From assembly GCA_016178705.1 (NCBI GenBank), contig JACOST010000014.1, positions 558,001-622,000 on the forward strand: a stretch of DNA of 64,000 nucleotides, written 5' to 3'. Both the position numbers and the translations under genes were made by a program. How positions within the stretch are numbered: position 1 is the stretch's first letter; each line of letters opens with the position of its first letter. This stretch comes from Deltaproteobacteria bacterium. GTDB lineage: Bacteria > Desulfobacterota > Binatia > HRBIN30 > JACQVA1. Shown here piece after piece: positions 39,911-48,361 of this stretch. The notes under the pieces are model-generated. The model saw nothing but the letters and a program-made list of their open reading frames with translations. It was not told where the DNA came from and did not search any database.

Positions 39911-41505
39911 CCTGGTCGGTGTGGCGGGCACGACTCGTCGTGTCCGCCGCGGTGACGGCGAGTGCGCTGGCGTTCGCGCTGTACGCGCGCGTCGAGTGGC
40001 CGTGGTTTCTGCTCGGATGGATCGGACTGACACCGTGGCTGGCGGTGCTCGATCGCACGCGCTCGCTGCGCGGCGCGTTGGCCGCGGGTGTGCTGATGTG
40101 CGAAGCCTTCGTGCTCGCCGTCTTCAGTTGGTTTCCGAGCGCAATCCAGAACTACACCCAGACGCCGTGGGCGCTCGCACTGCTGATCGTGGTGCTCGCG
40201 GCGCCGTTGCTGCAGCCGCAACTGATCACGTTTGCCGTCGCGCGCGCGCTCGCGCGTCGCGGCGGCGCCGGCCTGTGGCGCACAGCGGTCGTGGGCGCGT
40301 CCATCTACGTCGGGACTGAGTGGGCGATCCCCAAGTTGTTTGCCGACACCATCGGTCAGGGTCAGTACGCCTCGGCATTCATCCGCCAAGCTGCGGATAT
40401 CGCCGGGGCGCACGGGATCACGTTCGTGCTGATCGTCGCCAATGAGTGCGCGCTCGCGATCATCGTGAGGATGAGGACGCGCAACCACGCAGCCTCAGCA
40501 CTCGCACCGGCTGTGTGCATGTCGGCAATGGTGTGCGGCCTACTTGCCTACGGCGCCTGGCGCGTGCGGCAGTTCGGCGACGAGGGGCGTGGCGGCGACC
40601 GCGTTACCGCCGGTGTCGTCCAGGCCAATATCAGCAAGTATGGCCAACTCGCCGCACAGATGGGCACGTTCGACGCGACTCGTATGATCCTCGACGCGCA
40701 CTTCACGCTGTCGACTGAAGCGATGCAGCGCGCCGCGCTCGATCTGTTGGTGTGGCCGGAGACGGTGTATCCGACCACGTTCGGCTCGCCGAAGAGCGAA
40801 GACGGCGCCGCCTTCGACCGCGAGATCGGCGCCTTCGTGACGCGCACCGGCGTCCCGCTGGTGTTCGGCGCCTACGATGTCGAAGCCGGCGACGAGTTCA
40901 ACGCGGCGGTGTTTCTGGAGCCGGCGACCGATGGACGGCTGGCATTCGACACGTATCGCAAGCGCTGGCTGTTTCCGCTGATCGAGCGCACGCCGGCGGT
41001 CTTGGATGCACCGGCAGTGCGTCGTTGGTTGCCTTGGCTGGGCACCTGGAAGGCAGGCACCGGGCCTCAGGTCCTGTCGCTCACGATGCGTGATGGGCGC
41101 GCGCTGCGGATTGCGCCGTTGATCTGCTACGACGCGATTGATCCCGGCCTCGTCATCGCCGCGGTGCGCCAGGGCGCCGAGATCCTGGTCACGCTGTCGA
41201 ACGATTCGTGGTTCGACTGGGGCAACACGCCGCGGTTGATTCTCATCGTCACCGCGTTCCGCAGCATCGAGACGCGGCGACCACAGGTGCGTGCGACCAA
41301 CACTGGGATCTCCGCCGTGATCGACGCGACCGGCGAGTTTCGCGACACGATCGAAATGGACCGGCGCGCTATCATGGTCGCTAGCGTGGTGCCGGAACAC
41401 GCGGCGCGGACGTTGATGCTCGCCTGGGGTGACTGGTTTCCGCCAAGCGCGCTGATCGTCGGCCTTGCGCTGCTTGCTTCGACCGTGCGTTATAGCCACC
41501 GATAA
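39907..41505 (+). CDS. lnt: Apolipoprotein N-acyltransferase-like protein
   Basis: 532 residues. N-terminal membrane helices, then a nitrilase-type domain with Glu in LVWPETVYPTTFG, Lys in DTYRKRWLFPLIE and Cys in PLICYDAIDPG, the E-K-C triad. NDSWFDW and ATNTGISAVID are further Lnt signatures. It would acylate the N-terminal Cys of lipoproteins at the outer face of the inner membrane. The usual HLVPFGE after the Lys is replaced by LFPLIER, so a variant substrate is possible. GTG start within a GTGA overlap. Confidence 0.88.
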   Translation: MTWSVWRARLVVSAAVTASALAFALYARVEWPWFLLGWIGLTPWLAVLDRTRSLRGALAAGVLMCEAFVLAVFSWFPSAIQNYTQTPWALALLIVVLAAPLLQPQLITFAVARALARRGGAGLWRTAVVGASIYVGTEWAIPKLFADTIGQGQYASAFIRQAADIAGAHGITFVLIVANECALAIIVRMRTRNHAASALAPAVCMSAMVCGLLAYGAWRVRQFGDEGRGGDRVTAGVVQANISKYGQLAAQMGTFDATRMILDAHFTLSTEAMQRAALDLLVWPETVYPTTFGSPKSEDGAAFDREIGAFVTRTGVPLVFGAYDVEAGDEFNAAVFLEPATDGRLAFDTYRKRWLFPLIERTPAVLDAPAVRRWLPWLGTWKAGTGPQVLSLTMRDGRALRIAPLICYDAIDPGLVIAAVRQGAEILVTLSNDSWFDWGNTPRLILIVTAFRSIETRRPQVRATNTGISAVIDATGEFRDTIEMDRRAIMVASVVPEHAARTLMLAWGDWFPPSALIVGLALLASTVRYSHR

Positions 41506-41517
41506 GAGGAGGCGCCC

Positions 41518-41937
41518 ATGTCAACCGAGCGCGTGCAGCACGCCAACGATTTCGCCAAAGACAAACACCCCGGACTGGTCGGGGTGGAGATCTTGAGCTG
41601 CGAGGCGGATCTGGTCACCGGTCGCCTGCCCGTCACTGCCCCGCTGGTTGCTGGCACCGGGTTCTTGTGGGCGCCGGTAGTGATCACGTTGGCCGATTGG
41701 CTGTGCGCCTGCGGCATGGGTCCGAACATTCCTGCCGGCGCCAGCTTCACCACCATCGAGATGAAGGCGAACTTTCTCGGCACCGTGCGCCAAGGCGGTG
41801 CCATCGCGGGGCGGGCGACGCCGGTTCATCGCGGTCGCACCACTCATGTGTGGGACGTCGAGGTCACAGACGAGGCGACGAACAAGGTCATCGCGCTGTT
41901 CCGCTGTACCCAGATGGTGCTGCATCCGAAGCTCTGA
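41518..41937 (+). CDS. PaaI-type hotdog thioesterase
   Basis: 139 residues with the hotdog pattern: LVGVEILSCEADLVTGRLPV, TLADWLCACG (helix), SFTTIEMKANFLGTVRQGGAIAG and VHRGRTTHVWDVEVTD. It probably hydrolyses an acyl-CoA. GAGGAGG precedes the ATG; the gap to lnt is 12 bp, so it is likely the third gene of that operon. Confidence 0.88.
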   Translation: MSTERVQHANDFAKDKHPGLVGVEILSCEADLVTGRLPVTAPLVAGTGFLWAPVVITLADWLCACGMGPNIPAGASFTTIEMKANFLGTVRQGGAIAGRATPVHRGRTTHVWDVEVTDEATNKVIALFRCTQMVLHPKL

Positions 41938-41980
41938 TCTCCTCTCGGGCAAACTTTCTGCGCGGGTTCGCATTTTTTTG

Positions 41981-42009
41981 TTGACGCGAGTTTTTGGCTC
42001 GTGCTACGC
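41981..42009 (+). promoter_or_regulatory. Promoter of the first SGNH hydrolase gene
   Basis: TTGACG (41981-41986), 17-bp spacer with a T5 run, CTACGC (42004-42009). The same pattern with the same spacing and the flanking GTG-CTACG occurs before the second SGNH gene at 43719-43747. Distance to the ATG is about 79 nt. Confidence 0.55.
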
Positions 42010-42087
42010 GGCACAGCCAACATTGTACGAGTGTGCTGCTCGACACAATTCCGTGGCCGACCGGTACGCTCCGAGAGGGGGGGACAT

Positions 42088-43155
42088 ATGGATCGAATGC
42101 GGGTCTTGTTCGGAGTTGTTGTCGCGGCGGTCGCCGCAGTGGGCGTTGAGGCGCAGGCGTCCACGATCAACCAGAACACGTCATGGACGATCAACACGCC
42201 GGGGGCGACGACCACGTATCGCGTGGTCGGCTACGGTGATTCGATTTACGCCGGCTACCACGGCTCGATCTTCAACGTGGCCAAGCGCGCGGCACCGCTG
42301 GTTGACGGCGAGTACGCGGCGTATCCGTGGAACTCGAAGATTCAAGTCGTGCGCCGCACCAAGTCGGGCGCGGTGGCCTCCGACATCTACAACAACAAGA
42401 TCGTGGCCGAGAGGTCGTACATGCAGGATGCCAGCACCCGCATCGTCGAGTTCGAGATGTGCGGCAACGACTTCCTGCAAGCGCGCAGCAGTTTTGCCGG
42501 CCAGAGCGGCACGTGTAACTACGCGGTGCTCGACACCGCCCTCGCGAATTGCACCAACTATCAACAGTTGGCGATGCAGTACATCAACGCGAACGCGTCG
42601 GCGAACACCAAGGTGAAGATGATCTCGAACCTCTACTACCCGGGGTTCAACGCCGACAACGCGTTGAGCGGCTGCAACGATCCGGGCACCGGGCAGAAGA
42701 TCAACAAGCAGACCAAGTTCCTCCCCTACATCGCCCAGAGCAACTGGCGCGCGTGCAACTTCGCAAACACCTACGGCTTCAAGTGCGCCGATGATTTCGC
42801 GCAGTTCATGGGGGCGGACTACGATTCGAACGCCGACGGTCAGATCGACTCGGACGCGTTGAAGTACGTGCAGGGTGAGTCGGAATCGGCCTACGTGACG
42901 CGCATCAGCGTGACGCTGCGCTCGACGCTGCGCGACGCCAACACCCACTTCGTCAACTCCAGCACGAGTTACGACTACATCCAGTCGGACGACACGCATC
43001 CGACGTACTCGGGCGGCACCATCAGTGGCACCGGTTCAGGCGCGCCCGACTACACGGCGGCCCAGATCGTCGGCGGTAAGAACCCGATCTGGGATCACTA
43101 CGGCCACGAGCGCATGGGGTGGGCGCTGTCGGGCTTCAACCCGGCCACGCCGTGA
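42088..43155 (+). CDS. Secreted SGNH/GDSL-family hydrolase, paralogue 1
   Basis: 355 residues. Signal peptide (VLFGVVVAAVAAVGVEAQA). Catalytic blocks: GYGDSIYAGY (Ser), MCGNDFLQAR (Asn/GND block) and SDDTHPTYSG (Asp-x-x-His). Paired cysteines in CGNDF, GTCNY, ANCTNY and GCNDPG suggest disulfides. ADYDSNADGQIDSDAL is a calcium-type loop. It should hydrolyse an ester. A paralogue lies at 44034-45140. The leader ends in GGGGGGGACAT before the ATG, as in the paralogue. Confidence 0.85.
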   Translation: MDRMRVLFGVVVAAVAAVGVEAQASTINQNTSWTINTPGATTTYRVVGYGDSIYAGYHGSIFNVAKRAAPLVDGEYAAYPWNSKIQVVRRTKSGAVASDIYNNKIVAERSYMQDASTRIVEFEMCGNDFLQARSSFAGQSGTCNYAVLDTALANCTNYQQLAMQYINANASANTKVKMISNLYYPGFNADNALSGCNDPGTGQKINKQTKFLPYIAQSNWRACNFANTYGFKCADDFAQFMGADYDSNADGQIDSDALKYVQGESESAYVTRISVTLRSTLRDANTHFVNSSTSYDYIQSDDTHPTYSGGTISGTGSGAPDYTAAQIVGGKNPIWDHYGHERMGWALSGFNPATP

Positions 43156-43184
43156 ACGTGATCTTGTTGATCTGACTTGAAGGA

Positions 43185-43217
43185 CCACGGAGGCACGGCG
43201 CGGCCGTGCCTCCGTGG
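43185..43217. terminator. Perfect 15-bp hairpin between SGNH1 and the next gene
   Basis: CCACGGAGGCACGGC and GCCGTGCCTCCGTGG with a 3-nt loop. It ends 7 nt before the deazaflavin-type gene's ATG. No T tract follows, so it may terminate SGNH1, mask the next gene's start, or both. Confidence 0.6.
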
Positions 43218-43224
43218 TAAAATC

Positions 43225-43659
43225 ATGGCCGCCGCCAAACGCAACGCCCTGGTCGAACTCTTCTGGAAGGTCCATCCGCGGCTGTATCGGTGGAGCGGTG
43301 GTCGCATCGGTGGGCGAGTGGTCGGCTTGCCGGTGCTCTTGCTCACCACGACCGGCCGCCGCTCGGGACACACTCACACCAAGGCGCTGACGTATCTGCC
43401 AACTGGCGACAGTTACGTCGTCATCGCGTCGTATCTCGGTGAGCCGCACCACCCGGCGTGGTGGCTCAATTTGCAATCGAATCCACGAGCGGAAATCCAA
43501 GTCGGCAATCGCCAACTCGCGGTGGTCGCGCGCGAAGCCGACGGCGAAGAGCGCGAGCGCCTGTGGAACGAGATCGTCAGTCGGCAGCAGGACTACGCCG
43601 AGTATCAAAGCCGCACCCAGCGCCGCATCCCGGTTGTGGTGCTGGATCCCGCGCTCTGA
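43225..43659 (+). CDS. Nitroreductase/deazaflavin-dependent (DDN-type) oxidoreductase
   Basis: 144 residues. LLTTTGRRSGHTHTKALTYL, SYLGEPHHPAWWLNLQSNP and QVGNRQLAVVAREADGEE are DDN-family signatures (G-R-x-S-G, P-x-W-x-x-N-L). Such proteins bind F420 or related cofactors. It lies between the two SGNH paralogues. A strong hairpin covers the region just upstream of the start, and no good SD is visible. A related protein is encoded at 61147-61587. Confidence 0.85.
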   Translation: MAAAKRNALVELFWKVHPRLYRWSGGRIGGRVVGLPVLLLTTTGRRSGHTHTKALTYLPTGDSYVVIASYLGEPHHPAWWLNLQSNPRAEIQVGNRQLAVVAREADGEERERLWNEIVSRQQDYAEYQSRTQRRIPVVVLDPAL

Positions 43660-43718
43660 ATCTCGGGTTCGCCGTTGCCTGACCGTTGTCTCTGGCCATC
43701 GTCTGGCCACCGTTTTGA

Positions 43719-43747
43719 TTGACAGGGTTTTTTCCGCTGTGCTACGG
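43719..43747 (+). promoter_or_regulatory. Promoter of the second SGNH hydrolase gene
   Basis: TTGACA (43719-43724), 17-bp spacer containing T6, CTACGG (43742-43747), closely matching the promoter at 41981-42009. The leader to ATG 44034 is about 286 nt and shows no recognised gene; it ends in a small GC hairpin (about 43992-44012) and GGGGGGGACAT. Confidence 0.55.
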
Positions 43748-44033
43748 GCACGCAGCATCGTTACCAACAGCGTGAACGAGGGTGCCGAAGTGCGGTCGAA
43801 CCTGACTTGCCGGCGTATGCAGTTGCCTGTGCGCTTCAGTGAGCGTGGTCGCTCGCGAAGGAATCGCCGCGCAACGGAGTCGCACGACGCACGCGCGCCA
43901 CCACCCTCGCTTCAGTCGGCGAGTACCGCCACCCGCATCCGCGCGATCACGCAGCGATCGCGCGACGATCATCTGCTCGCAACCAGTTAGCCAGCCGCCG
44001 CCGCTCGGCGGCTCAAGGAATTGGGGGGGACAT

Positions 44034-45140
44034 ATGAATCGACAGCTCACTGAACGCATGCGTCGGACGTTGCTCGTGATCGGATTGGGCGCGACCATCG
44101 CGCTGAGCGCTGAGGCGCAGGCGTCCACCATCAACCAGAACACGTCGTGGACGATCGATCGCGCCGGCACCACCACGAAGTACCGCGCGGTCGGCTACGG
44201 GGACTCGATCTTCGCCGGCTATCGCGGTTCGATCTTCAACGTCGCCAAACGCGCCGCCACCTTGGTCAATGGCGAGTACGCCTCGAACGCGTGGGGGACC
44301 GATCTTGAGGTGATCCGCCGCACCAAGTCGGGCGCGGTGGCCTCCGACATCTATAACAACAAGATCGTGGCCGAGCGCTCGTACATGCAGAACACGACCA
44401 CGCGCATCGTCGCCTTCGAGATGTGCGGCAACGACTACCTGCAGGCGCGCAGCAACTTCAACGGCCAGAGCGGCACCTGCAACTACAGCCAACGCGACAC
44501 CGCGCTCGCCAACTGCACGAACTACATGGGCCTAGGGATGCAGGCGATCAATCAGTACGCCACCACGGCCACGGTCAAGATGATCGCGAACCTCTACTAC
44601 CCCGGCTACAACGCCGACAACGGCTTGAGCAATTGCACCGATCCGACCACCGGCCAGCGCGTCAACAAGCAGGACAACTTCCTGCCGGTGCTGGCGCGCA
44701 GCAATTGGCGCGCGTGCCATCTGGCCGAGACCAACGGATTTGCCTGCGCCGACAGCTTCGCGCAGTACATGGGCGCCGACTACGACTCGAACGGCGACGG
44801 CCAGATCGATTCCGATGCGCTGCGCTACGTCTCGGGCGAGTCGGAAGACGCGTACGTAACCCGCATCAGCGTGACGCTGCGTGCGACTATCCGCGACGCC
44901 AACACCCACTTCGTGAATTCGAGCACGAGCTTCGACTACATCCAGTCGGACGATACCCATCCAACCTACAGTGGTTCGGCGACCATCGGCATCAACATCT
45001 TCACTGGGAGCGGCTCGGGCTCCGGCGCGCCGGACTACAGCGGTGGCCAGATCGTCGGCGGCAAGAATCCCGTGTGGAACCAGTTCGGCCACGAACGCAT
45101 GGGATGGGCCCTGTCAGTCTTCGATCCGGCCACGCCGTGA
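44034..45140 (+). CDS. Secreted SGNH/GDSL-family hydrolase, paralogue 2
   Basis: 368 residues. Signal peptide (TLLVIGLGATIALSAEAQA), then GYGDSIFAGY, MCGNDYLQAR and SDDTHPTYSG, as in paralogue 1, with the same cysteine pattern and calcium-type loop (YDSNGDGQIDSDAL). An insertion IGINIFTGSGSGSGAP near the C-terminus distinguishes it. By eye roughly three-quarters of residues match paralogue 1. Its long leader suggests different post-transcriptional control. Confidence 0.85.
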   Translation: MNRQLTERMRRTLLVIGLGATIALSAEAQASTINQNTSWTIDRAGTTTKYRAVGYGDSIFAGYRGSIFNVAKRAATLVNGEYASNAWGTDLEVIRRTKSGAVASDIYNNKIVAERSYMQNTTTRIVAFEMCGNDYLQARSNFNGQSGTCNYSQRDTALANCTNYMGLGMQAINQYATTATVKMIANLYYPGYNADNGLSNCTDPTTGQRVNKQDNFLPVLARSNWRACHLAETNGFACADSFAQYMGADYDSNGDGQIDSDALRYVSGESEDAYVTRISVTLRATIRDANTHFVNSSTSFDYIQSDDTHPTYSGSATIGINIFTGSGSGSGAPDYSGGQIVGGKNPVWNQFGHERMGWALSVFDPATP

Positions 45141-45167
45141 TCGAGTAGCGACTCGTTTGTCGACGCA

Positions 45168-45200
45168 TGACTCAGCCGGGCAAGTGTCCCGGCTGAGTCA
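45168..45200. terminator. Two-way hairpin terminator
   Basis: TGACTCAGCCGGG and CCCGGCTGAGTCA, a perfect 13-bp stem with a 7-nt loop, placed between the convergent SGNH2 gene and the membrane-protein gene. No T tract. Confidence 0.65.
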
Positions 45201-45236
45201 TGGGGCATGGAACATCGATGTGTCCGGCCGCGGCGT

Positions 45237-46115
45237 TCACTGCAGGAACGGCCGCAGCACAAGCAGCGGAACGCCAAGGTAGTACACCATCCAGCACGTG
45301 ATCTCGGCGGCGCGGCGGATCGGTTGCGTGCGGGTGGGAGCAAGCCACGTCCCGAACAGCGCTCCGGCTTCGGCGACCGCGCGCCACACGCTGGCATAGA
45401 GTACGAGATAGATCACCACCAAGCCCCACGAGATGCCGAGAGTCTTGAAGTACGGGCCGACCCCTTCGAGATAGTACTGCCCGAGCACCCCGCCGTAGGC
45501 GATGTGCTGGTGCGCGGAAAACCACACCGCGGTCGGTAAGGTGGCAAAGAGGACGAACTTGACGAGTCGGTGATGCCATCGCCATAAATCGACGCTCGCC
45601 CTCGCGTCGGCGTAGACCATGAGAGTATCCGCGCGCGCCGCGCGTGCGGTCTCAACTCCACCGCGCGCGCTGAGCGCGGAGAGCAGGGGCATGGGATTCG
45701 CCAGTTCCAGTCCATAGGACAACTTGCGACCCGATCGCATCCACAGCGAAAGGCCAGGCCCGGGTAGCGGCAACTTCCACGCGGCGACCCGCGCGATGGC
45801 GGCGTACGGGATGTCCACTTGCAAATCGCGGCCACGGAGCGCGAGTTCATCGTCGTGCAGCTCCACCGTTGCTGAGAATGCGCGCTGGATGAGCGACGCG
45901 GCGCAGGCGGGCAGGCCCGCAAACACCGCGACGATACGCACGAGAGCAAACAGCGGGACGAACTGGTCGACCTCGAGCAGCCACAGACCGATGCCAACCA
46001 GGCTCGCTCGACTCACTGCGATCAGCACACCGGCGACGATCCGCCACGTGTTCGGATAGGCGCTCACACGCAGCGCGTTTCGCTCGGGTGTGTTGGGCGT
46101 GTTCTGCGCGCGCAC
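45237..46115 (-). CDS. Uncharacterised multi-pass membrane protein
   Basis: About 292 residues from GTG 46115. Hydrophobic helices occur near the N-terminus (IVAGVLIAVSRASLVGIGLWLL and FALVRIVAVFAGLPACAA) and in the C-terminal third (FVLFATLPTAVWFS, LVVIYLVLYASVW, ITCWMVYYLGVPLLVL). The middle (VELHDDELALRGRDLQVDIPY) resembles a PH-like soluble part. No family recognised. It follows the esterase gene on the same strand. The start is uncertain. Confidence 0.6.
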   Translation of the reverse strand: MRAQNTPNTPERNALRVSAYPNTWRIVAGVLIAVSRASLVGIGLWLLEVDQFVPLFALVRIVAVFAGLPACAASLIQRAFSATVELHDDELALRGRDLQVDIPYAAIARVAAWKLPLPGPGLSLWMRSGRKLSYGLELANPMPLLSALSARGGVETARAARADTLMVYADARASVDLWRWHHRLVKFVLFATLPTAVWFSAHQHIAYGGVLGQYYLEGVGPYFKTLGISWGLVVIYLVLYASVWRAVAEAGALFGTWLAPTRTQPIRRAAEITCWMVYYLGVPLLVLRPFLQ

Positions 46116-46171
46116 CGATCTCGTATATGCAGAATCGATGCGCGCCTCAATCGAGGTAGCGTCGTGCGAGG

Positions 46172-47011
46172 TTACGTCGCGGCTGATTCCTCGTCGGCTT
46201 CCGCGATTGGCGCAGCGACCCGCGGCACCAGTGGCCAGCGCCAACCGGTCGGTGGTTGGAATGGCTTCCACTCTCCCTCCGGCTGCGCGAGGCGATCGGC
46301 GATCGTCAGCAGCGCGACGGGATGGTGTCCGATCCCGAGGTGGCTGCTCTCGACTTCGATGTTCTCGCATTGCGGCCCGGGTCGCGCGATGCAGCTCTGC
46401 CACGCGACGATTCCATCGCTGCGGCTATAGATCGCCGTCATCGGTACGGGCAACGGATCGGCGAGCTGTTCGCGGAGGGCGGCTTCGTTCGGGAGCGGTG
46501 GACGCCGTGCGCGCAAGAAGCCCGGAACGTTCACCGCGCGGAGATCGCGGAAGGGACTCGCCAACGTGATCACCAGCCGCACGTCGGAAGGAAACCGACG
46601 CGCCAGCTCCCGCGCATAGACTCCGCCCAAGCTCCAGCCGATCAGACTCACCGTGCGGCCGTAACGTTGCCGCAACTCGGCGAACCGTTGCCGCAAACCC
46701 GCGACCGTCTCGGCGGCGGGGCCAACATTGCGTCCGAGTTTCCAACCGTGAGCAGCATAGCCGCGCTCGCGCAGGAACCGGCGCAGTGCGCGTGTGGAAA
46801 AATCGCTGCCCATGAATCCGGGCAACACCAGCACGGGGTGTCCATCGCCCTTCGGCGCGCGGCGCAGAAATGGATAGGCGGCGAGCAGCGCACCAAACTC
46901 CAGGAACGCCCGGCCCTCGAGCAGCAGCAGCCCGCGACGGGGCGGCGCAATCAGCTCACGATCGACGGTTCGAGACGCCAATGAAACCTCCTCTGCCGAA
47001 ACAGCGGCCAC
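46172..47011 (-). CDS. Alpha/beta-fold esterase/lipase-like protein
   Basis: 279 residues. PVLVLPGFMGSD is the oxyanion region, VSLIGWSLGGVYARELA the nucleophile elbow, YSRSDGIV the acid and SSHLGIGHHP the His region. It resembles triacylglycerol-lipase/PGAP1-like hydrolases that lack a lid. No signal peptide; acts probably in the cytoplasm or at the membrane. The downstream membrane-protein gene starts about 57 bp after it. Confidence 0.82.
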   Translation of the reverse strand: MAAVSAEEVSLASRTVDRELIAPPRRGLLLLEGRAFLEFGALLAAYPFLRRAPKGDGHPVLVLPGFMGSDFSTRALRRFLRERGYAAHGWKLGRNVGPAAETVAGLRQRFAELRQRYGRTVSLIGWSLGGVYARELARRFPSDVRLVITLASPFRDLRAVNVPGFLRARRPPLPNEAALREQLADPLPVPMTAIYSRSDGIVAWQSCIARPGPQCENIEVESSHLGIGHHPVALLTIADRLAQPEGEWKPFQPPTGWRWPLVPRVAAPIAEADEESAAT

Positions 47012-47072
47012 AGCTTAGCAGAGGAACAGGCCGGCGACACGGGGTGCGGCAGCCCGTTGAACACGTGCGACG

Positions 47073-47177
47073 CCCTTCGAGACGGCGCTTTGCGCCTCCT
47101 CAGGACGAACGGGAGAGCGTTGTGGCACAAGGGGAAAACCGCTCATGCTGAGGAGCGCCGACAGGCGCGTCTCGAAG
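47073..47177. repeat. Inverted repeat (CCTTCGAGACG/CTCCTCAGG type), copy 2
   Basis: CCCTTCGAGACGGCGC and CTCCTCAGGACGAACGG pair with TGCTGAGGAGCGCC and CGCGTCTCGAAG. Related to 21981-22097. It lies in the 254-bp divergent gap between the esterase and DCC genes; nothing else is visible there. Confidence 0.75.
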
Positions 47178-47265
47178 CATGCGCAATTGTCGTCGGGCTG
47201 CTAGCTACGCGCGGCTCGCCTTGGCGTCGGCCATACACTACTAATGGGGCGGGATCGTCCCGCCG

Positions 47266-47697
47266 ATGGAACCTGTCGCTGCAGCCCTGCCGCCTCGCCT
47301 CATCTTGTACGACGGCGTTTGCCGATTCTGTAATCGTGCCGTGCAATGGTTGCTGCGTGTGGATCGGCGCGGCCGCTTCCACTTCGCCCCGTTGCAGGGA
47401 CCGACCGCGGCGACGCTGCGCACGCGCCACCCCGAAATCCCAACCGATACCGATAGCATGTTGTACGTGGAGTCGAGCGGCGGTGAGGAGCGGGTCTACC
47501 TGCGGTCGCAAGCCGCGCTTCAGATCTGTCGCGAGTTGGAAGGGCGGTGGCGCGCGTTGGCGTGGTTCGCATGGTTGCCGCGCGGCGTGACCGATTTCGC
47601 CTACGACACCTTCGCCCGCTCCCGCTACCGGCTCTTCGGCAAACTCGACACCTGTCCTGTCCCGTCGCCCGAGCAACGCGCGCGGTTTCTGCCGTAG
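47266..47697 (+). CDS. DCC-family thiol-disulfide oxidoreductase-like protein
   Basis: 143 residues. It begins ILYDGVCRFCNRAVQWLLRVD, the DCC signature with a CxxC pair, then FHFAPLQGPTAATL and the C-terminal YRLFGKLDTCPVP. Predicted to be redox-active with a thioredoxin-like fold; partners unknown. The DOMON-like gene follows by 17 bp. Confidence 0.88.
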   Translation: MEPVAAALPPRLILYDGVCRFCNRAVQWLLRVDRRGRFHFAPLQGPTAATLRTRHPEIPTDTDSMLYVESSGGEERVYLRSQAALQICRELEGRWRALAWFAWLPRGVTDFAYDTFARSRYRLFGKLDTCPVPSPEQRARFLP

Positions 47698-47714
47698 CTG
47701 ATAGAGTCTCAACT

Positions 47715-48281
47715 ATGTCCCTCATCGAGTCGGTGCGACTGAGATGTCACCCCCTGACGCCCGTTGACGCGACACTTCGTATGCAGGTTGGCATCAGTCA
47801 TTCTCCCGGAACTCTCGCGTTCGCCTTTCGTGTCGCCGGTGATCTGACGCGTGTACGCGTGCCACCGCCGAGCGCGCCGCGCATCGCGCATCAGTTGTGG
47901 GAACATACCTGCTTTGAAGTCTTTGTCGCCGTCGCTGGCGAGCCCGCTTACCGTGAGTTCAACTTCGCCCCGTCCGGCGAGTGGGCGGGTTACGACTTCA
48001 GTGGCTATCGAGAAGTTGTGGGGCTGGCCGACGACACGCTGGCACCGGGCATCGCCGTGCGCACGTCCCCCGATCGACTCGAACTCGACGCACTCGTCCA
48101 CCTCGATCGCTTGTCGCTGACTCGTGGACGCGCGCCGCTTCAACTCGGACTCTCCGCAGTCATCGAAGCGATCGACGGTACACTCTCGTATTGGGCGCTT
48201 CACCATCCCGACGGCAAACCCGATTTCCATCACGCCGACGCACGGTCGCTGCGGTTGGAGCCGCCAGCCGCAGAGTGGTAG
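47715..48281 (+). CDS. DOMON-like domain protein
   Basis: 188 residues with the pattern of small DOMON-like proteins: LAFAFRVAGDLTRVRVP, HQLWEHTCFEVFVAVAGE, YREFNFAPSGEWAGYDFSGY and the C-terminal YWALHHPDGKPDFHH. The expected fold is a beta-sandwich that may bind a sugar or haem. No signal peptide. The stop is just upstream of four tandem start-codon repeats. Confidence 0.8.
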   Translation: MSLIESVRLRCHPLTPVDATLRMQVGISHSPGTLAFAFRVAGDLTRVRVPPPSAPRIAHQLWEHTCFEVFVAVAGEPAYREFNFAPSGEWAGYDFSGYREVVGLADDTLAPGIAVRTSPDRLELDALVHLDRLSLTRGRAPLQLGLSAVIEAIDGTLSYWALHHPDGKPDFHHADARSLRLEPPAAEW

Positions 48282-48293
48282 GCATCGTCCGTC

Positions 48294-48361
48294 ATGAAGT
48301 TTGGACGAACATGAAGTTTGGACAAACATGAAATTCGGACAAACATGAAATTCGGAATTGA
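48294..48361 (+). repeat. Four tandem 17-bp repeats, each containing an ATG
   Basis: Units of ATGAAGTTTGGACGAAC type begin at 48294, 48311, 48328 and 48345. As 17 is not a multiple of three, the ATGs lie in shifting frames; only the last opens the namZ-like reading frame. The final unit diverges after GGA. The first three ATGs could start short decoy peptides. Confidence 0.9.
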
